Positions 1-10,995 are shown, counted from the first letter of the stretch. The stretch is 36,843 nt of DNA from Folioceros fuciformis (GCA_049999805.1 JBNGIO010001638.1:1-36843), one strand, 5' to 3'. The notes: generated by a model not told the origin, from the sequence alone. Translations and numbers: made by a program.

Positions 1-380
1 CTTCCATACCCTCCATCTCCATACCCCCCGCCTCCATACCCACCATCGTTGTCGCCATCCAAGCTTTCGGTTTCGGCGTCACGTCTGCCATGGAGTCCCT
101 TCAATCCTTCATTCCCTTTGTGGTAACCATCACCGTAGCCTCCTCTCTTCCCCTTCCCCCACTGACGACCATAACCTTCATCCCACTTCTTGTTGTGCTC
201 ACCACTATAGCCGTCTCTGTTCCCCTTCTTGTCCTCTCCATCACGGTGGCCGACGTCGCGTTCCGCGTCCTCAGAGTGCACTCGCGCGCCGTCGACCTCC
301 TGGGAACACATCAATGGCAGCAGCAGCAGCAGGGCGAAGAGCAGCGCGCCCACAGCGGGCGTTATCTTTTGGACCGTCAT
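1..380 (-). CDS. Secreted glycine-rich protein, N-terminal part (runs off window)
   Basis: The reading frame is open from the ATG at 380 to the window edge, about 126 codons. Residues 1-25 form a classic signal peptide: a short basic start, then a run of Ala/Leu ending near Cys-Ser-Gln-Glu. A charged, Asp/Glu/Lys/Arg-rich segment follows. The frame then enters Gly-Tyr-Gly repeats (GYGD, GGYGGGGYGDGGYG). This layout is that of plant cell-wall or apoplastic glycine-rich proteins. The family is structural or signalling and cannot be narrowed from this fragment. The C-terminus and stop lie outside the window. An intron in the missing part cannot be excluded. Confidence 0.72.
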   Translation of the reverse strand, partial: MTVQKITPAVGALLFALLLLLPLMCSQEVDGARVHSEDAERDVGHRDGEDKKGNRDGYSGEHNKKWDEGYGRQWGKGKRGGYGDGYHKGNEGLKGLHGRRDAETESLDGDNDGGYGGGGYGDGGYG

Positions 381-534
381 TGCTAGCAGCGCTGATCGCT
401 TGAACAAAGCAAGATAGATATCTGCAACAACAATGCGCGCCCTGTAACTTGCAGGCAAATGACTCACACACACCAACTGCTACCTGGCCGACCTGGGTGC
501 ATTGTCATGATCTGTGTTCACAAGATCGGCCGGC

Positions 535-542
535 ATATATAA
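535..542 (-). promoter_or_regulatory. TATA-like element for the glycine-rich gene
   Basis: A TATATAT core lies about 155 bases upstream of the ATG at 380, flanked on both sides by CCGGCC-type GC-rich sequence. Spacing suits a 5' UTR of about 100-130 bases. Assignment rests on motif and position only. Confidence 0.4.
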
Positions 543-1290
543 TGTCCGGCCGCCGACGTCGAGAGGCGGACGCGCGCGCCCACTGACACGACTGCTGGTT
601 GCTCCAGTGAGCTCCAGTTACAGGTCGATGTGCTCACGTCGATCCCTTCAAGCCTGGCCGTTGGATACATGCAAGACGTGAGCACGATTTCCACGTACTG
701 ATTATTTCGTCAGCGGGGAGGAATGGAAGGATGTGAGGCCCTTCGCCTCCACCTTCCTGGCTCCCGGGCAGCTGCAGTTCGCTTTTGTGCGTCAGTCTGT
801 CTGCTCCCTTTTCCCCAAACATCGGCCGCACCTTATCTTGAGAAAGATGTACGTACAGTACGCGGCCGCAATAGTATCGCTTCTACTTCGCAGAGCTCAG
901 TGACATGTATTCCGGCATTGCATTGCAAGAACAGTAGCAGACATTGCATTGCATGACATTAGAATGGAGCAAAGTCGATGAATGTGAAAAACATTCGATA
1001 GGCGGATGTAACAACTTGGTACCGCAGATCGTTTGCGACCAAGTTCGTCCAGACAGGAAGATTGGGTTAACTGGTTGATGGGTGCACAGAGCTGGCTGAT
1101 GTGACGTGACTCGAGGCGGTGGTGGACTGAGGATCGAGGAAACTAAAGCAACGAGATCAGGTCTGACCTGCAAAGGAGACGACTGTGCACACACCCAGTG
1201 CCATTGCCAGTCCAGTCCAGTCCCAGTCCCAGCTCGAGTCCAAGGCCAAGTCCGGATCCCAGCTGGAGCCATGCGCATGCACACCTCCTG
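543..1290. other. Intergenic, no gene seen
   Basis: Short open frames exist on both strands, but none shows a family motif or consistent splice structure. Around 1190-1260 the sequence is an imperfect CCAGT/CCAAG-rich run, giving low-complexity frames on both strands. Confidence 0.4.
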
Positions 1291-1989
1291 ATGCAGCCTG
1301 TGACGGAAGCCACAGATGGCATCCCATGGCCAGCTCCTCCTGAGCCACCGCCCCCTACCCCGGAGGCTCCCACGAGGGCTCCGGAGGTGAACCCACCGCC
1401 GCCGGCCCCCTGCACGCTTCCGCCGGCCTGCGAGAAATGCAAACCTGGTGAAGGCGGCGGGGGTGGAGGAGGAAAAGGCTGCGGCGGCGGCAGCAACTCT
1501 CGAGGAGGAGGTGGAGGCGGCGGGGGTGGTGATGGTAGCAGCCACAAGGAGGGTAGCTACTCGCCAAGCCATTGGATCGCCGTGCTTGATCTATATGCAC
1601 TCACATCGATGAAGGTGCTGGTACAGATCACATATCGCCTTTGCCTGGATGCGGTCGCAAACTACGCACGACGACAGAAGGCTAGGTTTGGCTTGGCACT
1701 GCCGGGGGAGCCGACTAATTCATACTCTTGCTTTCTCTTCTCGTGGTCAGAAACGGAGCTTCCATATCTTTGGCGATGGCGTGCTGTGGCTTCTCTCCAG
1801 TCTCGTCCCCTGTACAGACAAGTTCTCACTTTGCTTTATACATCCACTCGTTTGCTTTTTTGTCTTCTTCATTATCTGTGCTCACGTTTGTTCCTACTCG
1901 GATCGCTTGCTGATTTTGCACTGGGTCATTTCCTCTCTAGCACTTATTTTCAAGCTTTCTGCCATCTCGATCAACTCCAATTAAGCTGA
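1291..1989 (+). CDS. Doubtful Pro-rich/Gly-rich open reading frame
   Basis: An ATG at 1291 opens a 232-codon frame. It encodes a Pro-rich stretch (PPEPPPPTPEAP, NPPPPAP), a Cys pair (PACEKCKPG), and two poly-Gly runs (residues about 50-75), then sequence without any recognisable character. The opposite strand is also open over 1143-1572 because the GGC/GCC-rich segment lacks stops in several frames. The N-terminal 80 residues could be part of a small cell-wall-type protein. The rest looks like untranslated sequence. No family is recognised, and it may be non-coding. Confidence 0.2.
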   Translation: MQPVTEATDGIPWPAPPEPPPPTPEAPTRAPEVNPPPPAPCTLPPACEKCKPGEGGGGGGGKGCGGGSNSRGGGGGGGGGDGSSHKEGSYSPSHWIAVLDLYALTSMKVLVQITYRLCLDAVANYARRQKARFGLALPGEPTNSYSCFLFSWSETELPYLWRWRAVASLQSRPLYRQVLTLLYTSTRLLFCLLHYLCSRLFLLGSLADFALGHFLSSTYFQAFCHLDQLQLS

Positions 1990-3605
1990 TTGCATGAGTC
2001 ACGTTGTTGAGGCTTAGCTTTCCTGATGGGTCGAACCTGGTTTGTTTACATATCGCAGAGTTGCGTGCAGCTACCCTCACTCTGTAGTTGGGAGCTGAGG
2101 AAGAATGCGGACTTGACGACATTCTGGGGAACCGAGGTACACAGGCACGGAACATCGACAACCAGAGAATGGCTGCCAGCTCGAAACAGAGGGGCTCTCC
2201 AGCTGGTGGTGTACTTCTGTGTCAACAACCATTATTCCTCCTTCCTTCCTTCCTCCCTTCTCCTCACGACAAGGATCGTGCTTTGCTTCCTAGGGTTGTA
2301 ACTTCGTCGTCCATGAGATCACATTGAGAACCTCTGCAGAACACTGGGGTTTCCGTGGAATTAGGGCTGGTGTTCGGATTGAATCTGAGCTCCATACCTC
2401 CAGGCTTGACGCGAAGGAGGAGCGAAGGAATTGGCAAGCAGCTTAAGACGGATGGAACTTGCCGACCCTCCGTCATGTCAAGAGAAGCTATGTGGAAAAC
2501 GAAGTTTAGGACGTTGGACGGATTCCACAGCCTGCCGGTGAGCGACGAAAAGTGCTTCCGAAGGTAGGTTGCGATTCAGTCTGCCGCTCAATCTTGTGTT
2601 TCGCTGTCGCTGGCCACGGCCAGCTTGGTTGACGAGCCCGGCAGCGCCGATTCTCAACCACTTGTGTTGTGACCTCCGCGCAGAGATTCCAATTCTGCTA
2701 AGCGCAGGAGACGCCGGGGCGGGCGTGTGTGAAGGATCAGAGCAAACAGAATGATCGAATGGCCTTGCATCCTCCTCACAGTGATGCAGCGATCTGAGGG
2801 TTTCCTCGTGAGGGTTTGGCAGGAAGGTCGGGAAGTCGGAGCTAATGTTGTCCAGTTGAGAGATGAAGGATAGGGCACGGCAGGATGTAGGGATGACTTG
2901 TACTGTGTGGAACGAGAAATACAGTACCATGCGGTTTAAAATAATAAAAGCGTTGGAATATTGTTGTGAAAACGGTCAGAAGATATCGAGGCAAGACGCA
3001 GCCAGCCGGCCCCGGGGGGGATCTGGCCTCCACTTCCCGAGGAGGACCCCAGGCGCTACACAGTCTGAGTGTGAGTGGCCAGCGGTGAGTACGGCAGGTG
3101 CGGACACGGGCAGGTGAGGTACGGACGTACCGCCACGTCCTTTCGAGTACGCCTGTACCCGGAGCTAGTTAGGGATGTAGCCTAGGCAGGTAGCATCAAC
3201 TTGCCGGGGGAGGTACAACTGGGCCGTACCTTTCGTCTGTACGACCTTGAACACAAATCCCCCCGGGATGAGTGCCCCTTTTCCTGTTTCCGGTTGCCGC
3301 CTTCCCGGAACAGCTCCTTGTGCGCTCCCTCCCTCCCGGCCTTCCTCGCAAGACGTCTCCACGAGGAAACGCATTGTCCCGCGTGGCCTCCACGCTCCCG
3401 CCTTCCAAGCCTTTTAGGCGGCTTCGCATCCCTACGCTCCTGCCATGACCTGCTCTGCTCTGCTCTTCTCGCTTCTCCTGCTGCCGTGCCGCTCTCCTCG
3501 TGCTGCTCGCGCTCCGTTAGGTGAGCGGGAATCGGAGGCGGCTGGGGGATTGTGATGGGGATGGAAGGCGGGGTAGAGGAGGAGCGGAAGGGAGGCTCGC
3601 ATTTG
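1990..3605. other. Intergenic and F-box gene upstream region
   Basis: No coding frame with family similarity was found. Open frames at 3182-4285 (-) are antisense to the F-box gene and its 5' region. The last 150 bases are purine-rich and probably lie in the promoter or 5' UTR of the F-box gene. Confidence 0.4.
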
Positions 3606-3673
3606 GAGCTTCTCGAGGGCGGGGTTTGGAGTGAAGTGAGTGGAGGTGAAGTGAAGTGAGCAGAGTGGAGTGA
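3606..3673 (+). repeat. Purine-rich GTGAA/GGAGT simple repeat before the F-box start
   Basis: Degenerate GGAGT and GTGAA pentamers run up to the start codon at 3677. A second cluster of GGAGT pentamers lies in intron 1 at about 4349-4380. These are probably simple-sequence expansions in non-coding transcript regions. Confidence 0.55.
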
Positions 3674-3676
3674 GCC

Positions 3677-6232
3677 ATGGCGGCGAAGCGGGGGAGGCGG
3701 GAGGCCAAGGCACCGGAATTGGACCATAGTCTGTGGCTGTCTGTGCTGGAGAAGTTGCCGGATCGGGGGGACCGGCAGGCGTGGAGTCTGGTGTGTAGGT
3801 GGTTTCGGGATCTGGAGGCCAGCGTGCGGAGGAGAGTGCAGCTGCTGCGGGTGGACAGGCTCGCCGGTGTGCTTGTAAGGTACCCCTTTTTGGAGGAGCT
3901 GGATCTGTCCTACTGCCGCCAGGTGACGGACGGGAGTCTCGGAGTGGTGGCTAAGTACGCTGGCCCGAGGTTGCGCAGCTTGAAGCTGGTGAAGGTGGGA
4001 GGGTTTACGGCGGCGGGATTGGAGGCCGTTGCCACGGGATGCCGGGGCCTGCAGGCTGTGGATCTCAGCAAGTGTGCGCAGCTCACGGATGCTGGTGTCA
4101 CTTCCTTGGCCGCGCTGCCCAGGCTGCTGTCTCTTACCTTGCTTAACTGCCGGCTCGTCACGGATGCTGCGCTTTGCGCCTTGGCGGCCCGGTGTGAGGG
4201 CATCAGAGTGCTGGTCCTCAAGTGGTGCATCGGGATTTCGGATGCCGGAGTTGTGGTGCTGGCGTCCGCTTGCCGGAAGTTGCATACTTTGGATCTTTCT
4301 TGCACCGAGGTGCGCCTTCTGCCACGGCTTGTGGTGTTTTTACTCGCGTGGAGTGGAGCGGAATGGAGTGGAGTGGAGTGACGTGAGTTGCAGGGGCTCC
4401 TCGCCACTGACTTCATGTAGTTCGTTTGGTGCAGATAACTAATGTGTCTCTGCGCCAAATATCGACTTTGAGGGAGCTTGTGATCTTGAATCTCGTGAGG
4501 TGTGACAACGTGGACGATGTCGGCTTGGCCCTCTTGAGAGACGGATGCAAGTCCTTGAAGGTATGCGACCTTCCTTCACTTGTTCTGTGTTGAACCGGGG
4601 TGATATTCCCTCACTCATCCTTTGCTCCTTACTCGTCGGTGCAGAAGCTTGACATCTCCAGATGCCCTCTCCTGACCAAGTGGGGCGTCATATCCTTCGC
4701 GGATGGCACCAAGTCTCTGCAACAGCTCACTCTCTCCTATTTTATGCAGGTAGGTGTCGGCTTCTCGCTTCCAGCATGCGGAGGAAGGTGATGTTCTTCT
4801 CTCACTTTCTGACAATGTCCACCGGTGGATGTTCAGGCTTCTCCGGAACTTCTGGCCAGCTTTCAGAAACTCTCAACCCTTCAAGTCATAAACCTTGAGG
4901 GCTGTCACGTCACACAAGGAGGGCTAGCATCTATCGGACGAGGGTGTAAAGGACTCAAGGAACTCATCTTAAGCAAGTGCACCGGCGTCACAGACGCTGG
5001 CATCCATGCACTTGTTTCCAGTTGTCCTGGTCTCGAGAGGCTTGATCTGACATGTTGCGGGGAGATCACGGACCTGGCTCTCTCCTCTATCTCTGCATCT
5101 TGTAAGCGCCTGCTCAGCCTCAAAATCGAGTATTGCAGCCTCGTCACCGATAAGGGCATATCCTTGCTGGGCCAAGGTTGCCCCTTGCTGGAAGAATTGG
5201 ACTTGACGGATACCAGAATACACGATGAAGGTTTGCTTTCATCCAACGTTTCTTTTTCCTCTTGTGTCCGAAGCTCCTGTGAAATGTTCAAAATCCCTAT
5301 CTTTTGCCAGCGTCCTCCCAAAAGTAACATCACTGTATTCCTCAGGTATCATGTCTGTGGCGGAATGCAAGTCGCTACGCCTTCTAAAAGTAGGCATTTG
5401 CATGAACATCACCGATGTGGGGATCAGTCACCTGGGCTCAAGATGTTGGTCCACAATCAGAGAAATTGACCTGTACAGGTAAGACTAGTCACATGGTTGT
5501 TGGTAAAGTCATCCGCAAAGATTTGAGCTTAAGAATGTTAGCCTGATCAAAGTCTGTGGTATGTCCACAGGTCTACCGGAGTTGGAGATGTTGGTGTGGA
5601 GGCGATGGCCAACCGCTGTCCGAGGTTGAGAGTTGCCAATCTCTCCTACTGTACTCGGATAACGGATGTTGCAATGCAGTCCCTTTCTAAGCTCGCAGAT
5701 CTCCAACAACTAGAGATGCGGGGCTGTGAGCTGGTCTCGTCTGCTGGACTGGCCTTCCTGGCAGCCGGATGTCAACAAATGGTGGAGTTAGACATCAAGC
5801 ACTGTAAAGGCATTGGTGATGAAGGCATCTTCGCTCTCGTCAAAGGGTGTACACAATTGAGACAGGTCATCTTCTTTACAACATCCATTCCCACCCGTCC
5901 GTATGTCACTTGGTTCTTGACAGTCCAACGGGGTCTGACACGTCGTCAACTTCCTTGTGCTTTTGCAGATCAACATCTCATATTGTTCAAGTATAAAAAA
6001 CCTGGGGCTTTTGGCCTTGGCTAATCTTAACTGCGTCCTAGACGTCAAGATGGTCCACCTGAGAAGCGTCACAGAGGACTGTTATGAGAAGGTACTACTT
6101 GCCTTTCGCACCGTTAAGAAGGTGAAGCTGCTTGTAGGTCTGCAACGAGTGATTCCACCAGACGTGATTGCATTTGCTGAAGGTCGAGGCTGCCGATTTC
6201 GGTGGATGGACAAACCACCGCCGCTCTCGTGA
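3677..6232 (+). CDS. F-box/LRR-repeat protein (FBL3 type), seven exons
   Basis: Exons are 3677-4309, 4435-4560, 4645-4749, 4837-5230, 5346-5478, 5571-5865 and 5969-6232, giving 649 residues. All introns are GT-AG and the phases agree. The start has a strong context (GCCATGGCG). Residues about 18-60 form an F-box (LWLSVLEKLP, then WSLVCRWFRDLE). The rest is a solenoid of Cys-containing leucine-rich repeats with the recurrent pattern LDLS-C-x-(I/V)TDAG. The C-terminus (GCRFRW) matches the plant FBL3/RAE1 clade. Family role: substrate receptor of an SCF ubiquitin ligase, with the F-box binding SKP1 and the LRRs holding the target. In Arabidopsis, RAE1 controls the STOP1 transcription factor; the substrate here is unknown. 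Length is normal for the family. The gene converges on UreG. Confidence 0.93.
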
Positions 6233-6808
6233 ACCTGTCTTTTAACCTGAAATCCTGATACCAGAAAAGTCTGGGATCCTGGATTTCCGTGACCAGTGTA
6301 GGATGAACGTTAAGTTGTACATACTATTTTCTGTTCCGTAGGCCTATCATGAACACGCATCTGACGCTGGATGACAACCCGAGGCCGGTAACTCACAGTG
6401 CGTTGTCCTCTCAGCGAGTGTAGTATGACACGTAACGTCACTTTCCGTCCAAGCAGTACGAGGTTTCAAGAGTTGGGTGGATTCCAGAGCTGGATAGACT
6501 CCCGAGGGCTCCGACACTTCTGGTGTTCGCAGAATTCCAGCCACGGCAAATGAGGCTGCCGTGTCAGCTACTCCATAAATAGGGATTGTGCTTGTCAACT
6601 GACATCGGCAACGGCCCTGCCACCGAAATGCTTAATTTCCCAAAACTCCGCCCAAGATGCGGAATCCTCGTCCACTTGGGCTCGTAATTTAATGAAGGAG
6701 GTACAACTTGAATTAATAAGTTTTTATTACAACGAGCAACTGTACAAAGCGAGCAATGCGAAGGAAGGATACTTGAAGGATCCTCACCTAAAATCAAGGA
6801 TGTTACCC
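6233..6808. other. Intergenic between convergent F-box and UreG genes
   Basis: This stretch should hold the 3' UTRs of both convergent genes. No further gene was seen. Open frames here are short and unsupported. Confidence 0.5.
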
Positions 6809-8505
6809 TTACTTCTTACCAACAGCCTCCCTCCAGGCATTCAAAACATGGAATATGATGTCCGCCACTCCAACTCCATGTTTCACCTGTTACGGAAGGC
6901 ACGTCTAACAAACTCAACAGACCGCAAAACAAGACGAGAGCGGACAACTGTACAACAAACCAACCTGCTACAGAGGCAGATGGGAAACGCACCTGGGCAA
7001 ACACAAAGGGTCCTTCATCACGCATGCGCAAAGCATCCCGCTCCATCACCTTCAAATCTGCTCCAACAGCTTCAGCCAGATCTGTCTTGTTGATGACCTG
7101 TGTACGTGCAAGAAGGAACGGAACTGTTTGAAATATGCTACAGATAAAGCACCCAAATCCACAGTCCATCCATCATGCAGCTAAGAGATGCGCAAAACCT
7201 CACATGTCACACAACTTACCAGAAGATCTGCTTGCGTGATGCCTGGCCCGCCCTTACGAGGTATCTTGTCGCCTCCCGCCACGTCAATGATGTATATGAT
7301 GTAGTCAGCAAGCTCCCTGCTAAAATTCGCTGCAAGGTTGTCTGTGAAGCAAGGAATGTCATTCTCCCAGTGGTGGCTCCTTATCCTTCGGCTTGGAAGC
7401 AAGAGGACATGAGCAGGAACGAAGACCTCATTCGATCCACTTACCACCACCGGACTCACAAAGGAGAATGTCTGCAGCAAAACTATGGGTCAAGTCTTCT
7501 AGTGGCCCTAAATTTATGCTGATATCCTCCCTGATAGCAGCATGAGGGCACCCCCCTGTCTCTACAGCTCTGATCCGTTCAGGAGGGAGGGCACCATGTT
7601 TCACAAGAAACTCTGCATCTTCCTGAGTGAAAATATCGTTGGTGACCTGTAACCACACATCACGTGATCAGCATAGTACCTCAGTTTGCTCCAATCCTCA
7701 TGTCTTCTACTACGTGGTCTCAAATGCTTTGCAGCCATAACTCATCGACGTGTCGAAGTATCTACTCACAGCAGCTATGCTGTATTTATCCCGAAGTTGT
7801 ACGCACAGTGCATGCATAAGAGCTGTCTTCCTGCATCGCCACCAACAACGGGGCCACTCAAACTCCATGCCGGAATTACGAAACCACAGGCACGAAAGCA
7901 CACAAGACCATAGCAGGGAGTGAAAGAAAAGCCAACCCTGTGCCCACGGGGCCACCGATTCCAACGGTGAAAGCTCGATCCGCAAAGTCCCGTGCCAGAG
8001 GCTTTGCACGTCGAAGGAAGAAGCCTGGAGAGTAAATTGGATCATGGGTGTGAGGAGCCAGCCCATCATGGGAGTGGTAAAGTTTCCCATCGTTCGTAAA
8101 ACTGCATTGCAGACATGAGGGAAATTTGAGGAGCTCATAGATTCCCCTGGAACAGCTACAAAGGGGATCAAGGAAAGGAAGCCAAGGTAACACTAGTATT
8201 CAATTTCAGTGGAGACCTCCCAAAAAGCTGCTCTTTACACAAAAGGTCAGTTCCCGCAGGCAAGATACACAGCATGTCAGAGGATTTGAAAGAGACAGGG
8301 GCGTCAGAGTCGATGAAACCCAAGAGACTCACCTCACGTCTGAGTGCGTATGCCCATCCGGGTGATGATGGCCATGTGAGTGGTGGTCATCGTGCGAGTG
8401 CTCACCGTGGTCATGAGCATGGGAGTGGTGAGCATCCTGATGCGGATCCTGTGGGGCATCCCCTTGCTCAGCCGGGTTCTCCTCCAAGTGCGCACTGGCG
8501 TCCAT
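6809..8505 (-). CDS. UREG: Urease accessory GTPase UreG, seven exons
   Basis: Exons in coding order are 8505-8333, 8101-7937, 7830-7770, 7646-7445, 7341-7220, 7097-6993 and 6886-6809, giving 301 residues. All introns are GT-AG. UreG is the SIMIBI-class GTPase that delivers nickel to urease with UreD and UreF. Visible motifs: P-loop GGPVGTGKT (residues 107-115), metal-binding Cys-Pro-His (166-168), SGGDNL switch region, and guanine-specificity NKTD (244-247). The first 57 residues carry 17 histidines, a likely nickel store, as in plant UreG. The conserved [12 protein letters not shown] segment follows. The start is the ATG at 8505; upstream in-frame codons are not ATG. Urease recycles urea nitrogen in the cytosol. 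The gene is divergent from an asparaginase gene, another nitrogen-release enzyme. Confidence 0.96.
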
Positions 8506-8857
8506 GATTATCCGCCAAGAAGTTTTCAAGCAGCGACTCAGCAGAATGGAAGCACATGCGGACCAGACGCCCTACTTGCAGCACGGGTTCCTCGGAGCTC
8601 AAGCCTTGCAAAATTAGAAACCCAACTTCTGTTTGCCCCATCTGCTGCCTCGTAGTAAGCGCTTTCCACGGGCCTGTTTTGAAGCTTAACGTCACAGCCT
8701 CGGACCTTCCGATTCCCACAACTGCTCAGGGCCGACTAAATGGTGCTTTCAGCTCATGAGAGAAGGCCTCAGGCGATTCGGCTGAAGAAGAGGATGTACG
8801 GCTGATGGGCGAGTCTCACTGATCAGCATTCTAAGTTTTGCTATCTTGTCAGGCTCT
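8506..8857. promoter_or_regulatory. Putative bidirectional promoter, UreG / asparaginase
   Basis: The two start codons lie 352 bases apart on opposite strands, so both promoters and both 5' UTRs must fit here. No clear TATA box was seen in either direction. Shared control of two nitrogen-releasing enzymes is inferred from this spacing alone. Confidence 0.5.
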
Positions 8858-10070
8858 ATGGGGTGGGCTATAGCCCTGCATGGTGGCGCGGGTGATATTG
8901 AGAGAACAGAGAGAGTGGAGCAAGCAGAAAAGGCCTTGCAAGAGTTCTTACAACTAGGGGTCTCCCTCCTGAAGGACGATACAGGGAAGTCCGCTCTGGA
9001 CGTCGTGGAGATTGTGGTACGTACCAGGCACCTATTGCTCGATCCTGGGCATGTGCACTGTCGAATGCAACCATGCATTGACAGGCAACGTTGAAATGGC
9101 ATGCGTTGGCTCGTCCGGCAGGTTCGAGAGCTGGAGAATTGCCCGCTTTTCAATGCAGGGAAGGGTTCAGTCCTGACCAACAAGGGTACAGTGGAGATGG
9201 AGGCCTCCATCATGGACGGAGCCACTGGTAACTGTGGGGCAGTGTCAGGGCTGATCACCGTGGTAAACCCCATCTCCCTTGCCCGACTGGTGATGGAAAG
9301 GACTCCCCACATCTACCTGGCCTTTGCTGGAGCTGAGGAATTCGCTCAAAAGCAGGTGAGGCATACACTTTCGGTGTCCATGTCAAGGTTGGTAGGGCAG
9401 TGATTCATAAAAAAACCCTCGGTCTGAAGCCTTCACATCTTGTTCACTCAGGGAGTGGAAACCCGAGCCCCAAGCTACTTCATAACAGAGCGCAACATAG
9501 AGAGGTTGAAAAACGCCCAAACTGCGCATGCTGTACAGGTTTTCCATACTTCTACCTTTGTGCTCATGCAGCTGCTGTGAAGCACATTTGCCTCACTGTG
9601 CTCTGCCTGTGCAGCTGGACTACTCTGCCCGTCCCTCCTCCGACGTTCTGGCCGAGGGCTCTCAGAGCCAGTTGGAGACTGTCGGGTGTGTTGCTGTCGA
9701 TAAGCTTGGGAACTGCGCTGCCGCAACCTCCACAGGAGGCCTTGTGAACAAAATGGTGGGAAGGATCGGGGATACTCCTCTTCCGGGTTGCGGAAACTAT
9801 GCGGATTCCAAGTGTGCTATTTCTGCAACAGGACAAGGAGAGGCTATCATCAGATGCACTGTTGGTCGGACTGTTGCAGCTCTCGTCGAATACAAAGGCT
9901 TGTCCCTCCAGGAGGCAGCAGATCAGGTTGTTGGCAAGCTCGGCGAGGGGAATGGAGGACTGATCGCCGTCACCAATCAGGGAGACCTCGCCCTTGCTTT
10001 CAACTCCAGGGGGATGTTCAGAGCCTATGCCAGCAGTAAGGATCCCAAACTCAGGGTTGCTACGTGGTAA
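8858..10070 (+). CDS. Plant-type isoaspartyl peptidase / L-asparaginase, four exons
   Basis: Exons are 8858-9016, 9122-9355, 9452-9538 and 9615-10070, giving 311 residues. All introns are phase 0 GT-AG. The enzyme is an Ntn hydrolase that releases ammonia from asparagine or repairs isoaspartyl dipeptides. The precursor cleaves itself so that a Thr becomes the N-terminal nucleophile of the beta subunit. Visible: N-terminal [13 protein letters not shown], the glycine loop [19 protein letters not shown], nucleophile Thr182 in TVGCVAVD, then ATSTGG and the substrate-binding GRIGDTP. The residue before the nucleophile is Glu181, where plant enzymes of this type have Gly. Length is normal for the family (about 315). 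Nitrogen remobilisation is the expected role, in keeping with the divergent UreG neighbour. Confidence 0.94.
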
Positions 10071-10453
10071 TCGAAGCTTGGGAACCGGACTCATTACACT
10101 CATGGCAACAACGTATGGACGATTGTTTTCACATCCGAGAAGATAGAACGAGGTCTTCTTGAGAGGAGACGAAGTGACGCCCCTATGGAGACAAACAGAA
10201 CACGGTTACCAACAGAATACGTCTTCGTTGTTTGACGGCATACAAAACATAACGGCATGCCTGCTGACCAGCAAGCAGCTACACATGAAGAACAAGTGAT
10301 TCCTCGATTCTGCAATCTGCACGCGATCTGATGTACAATTGATGAGCAAGCTAGGAAATGGCTCCGCTACATAAGCACCAAGCTATCAAGGACAAGAACG
10401 TAACAGACTGTGACTGGAACGAGTTACTTCCAAGTTCCTTCCCAGATTGCATC
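10071..10453. other. Intergenic, probable 3' UTRs
   Basis: This lies between convergent stops of the asparaginase gene and the small coiled-coil gene. No coding frame was supported. Confidence 0.45.
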
Positions 10454-10995
10454 TCATGGACTCAGTTGCCATTGTCCATCCGTAGCGAGGTGCAGATAGA
10501 GATTCTCATTACACTCACGGCACTCATGGCCGTTGTTAAGCATATCGGAACATCTGTCTCTGTAGAAACGCACTGACCAAATTGTTATTCCGTTCCCAAT
10601 GCTGTTGCCCGCAAACTGTGGACTCTTGACCTGCACAATCGTCCGCGAATTCGGCAAGTTAGCAGCTCGCTTCTCGTTCGCTGCAGGTCGCCTCGCAACT
10701 GCACCACGTTGAGCTGCAAAGCCTCCAGCTCCTCCTTCAGCTCAGCGTACTCGACCATAGCTTGATGATCCAGTGCAGCTGTAGCCAAATTGCTCCTGCT
10801 TTCCCCGCCCTGAAGCTGGAGTCTAGATTCGAGATGCCGGTGCTCGGCACAAGTCTTTTCGAGCTCCTTGACAAGGGAGAGGCAGCGGAGAGCCAGCACA
10901 TTGGTTCCCAACGCCAAGAAAATGATGAGAACCTTCACAATGCTCCATGCCCGCTCGTTCTGGTTCTCGTCTCCTTCATCAAGTTTCGACTCCAT
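10454..10995 (-). CDS. Small single-pass membrane coiled-coil protein, unrecognised
   Basis: The ATG at 10995 opens a frame with a short acidic N-terminus (MESKLDEGDEN), one hydrophobic segment (residues about 18-42, VKVLIIFLALGTNVLALRCL), and then a Glu/Leu-rich coiled coil (residues about 45-115). Two C-termini are possible. Read straight through, the protein ends at 10585 (136 residues). With a 71-base intron (donor CAG|GTCAAG at 10630, acceptor TTTCTACAG at 10560) it ends at 10454 (156 residues) with a Cys-rich tail (RCSDM, ECRECNEN). The splice sites are good, so the longer form is preferred. The layout suggests a membrane-anchored, self-associating protein with the coil on one side. No family name can be given. 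It sits between convergent asparaginase and the eIF3m terminus. Confidence 0.6.

Noticed and set aside
883-1572. Minus-strand 229-codon frame and overlapping poly-Pro frame
   Set aside because: Low-complexity GC-rich DNA open in several frames at once; it has no domain and no consistent splice structure.
3182-4285. Long 367-codon minus-strand frame
   Set aside because: It is antisense to F-box exon 1 and its upstream region; its His/Gln/Pro-rich character reflects the opposite strand of LRR codons.
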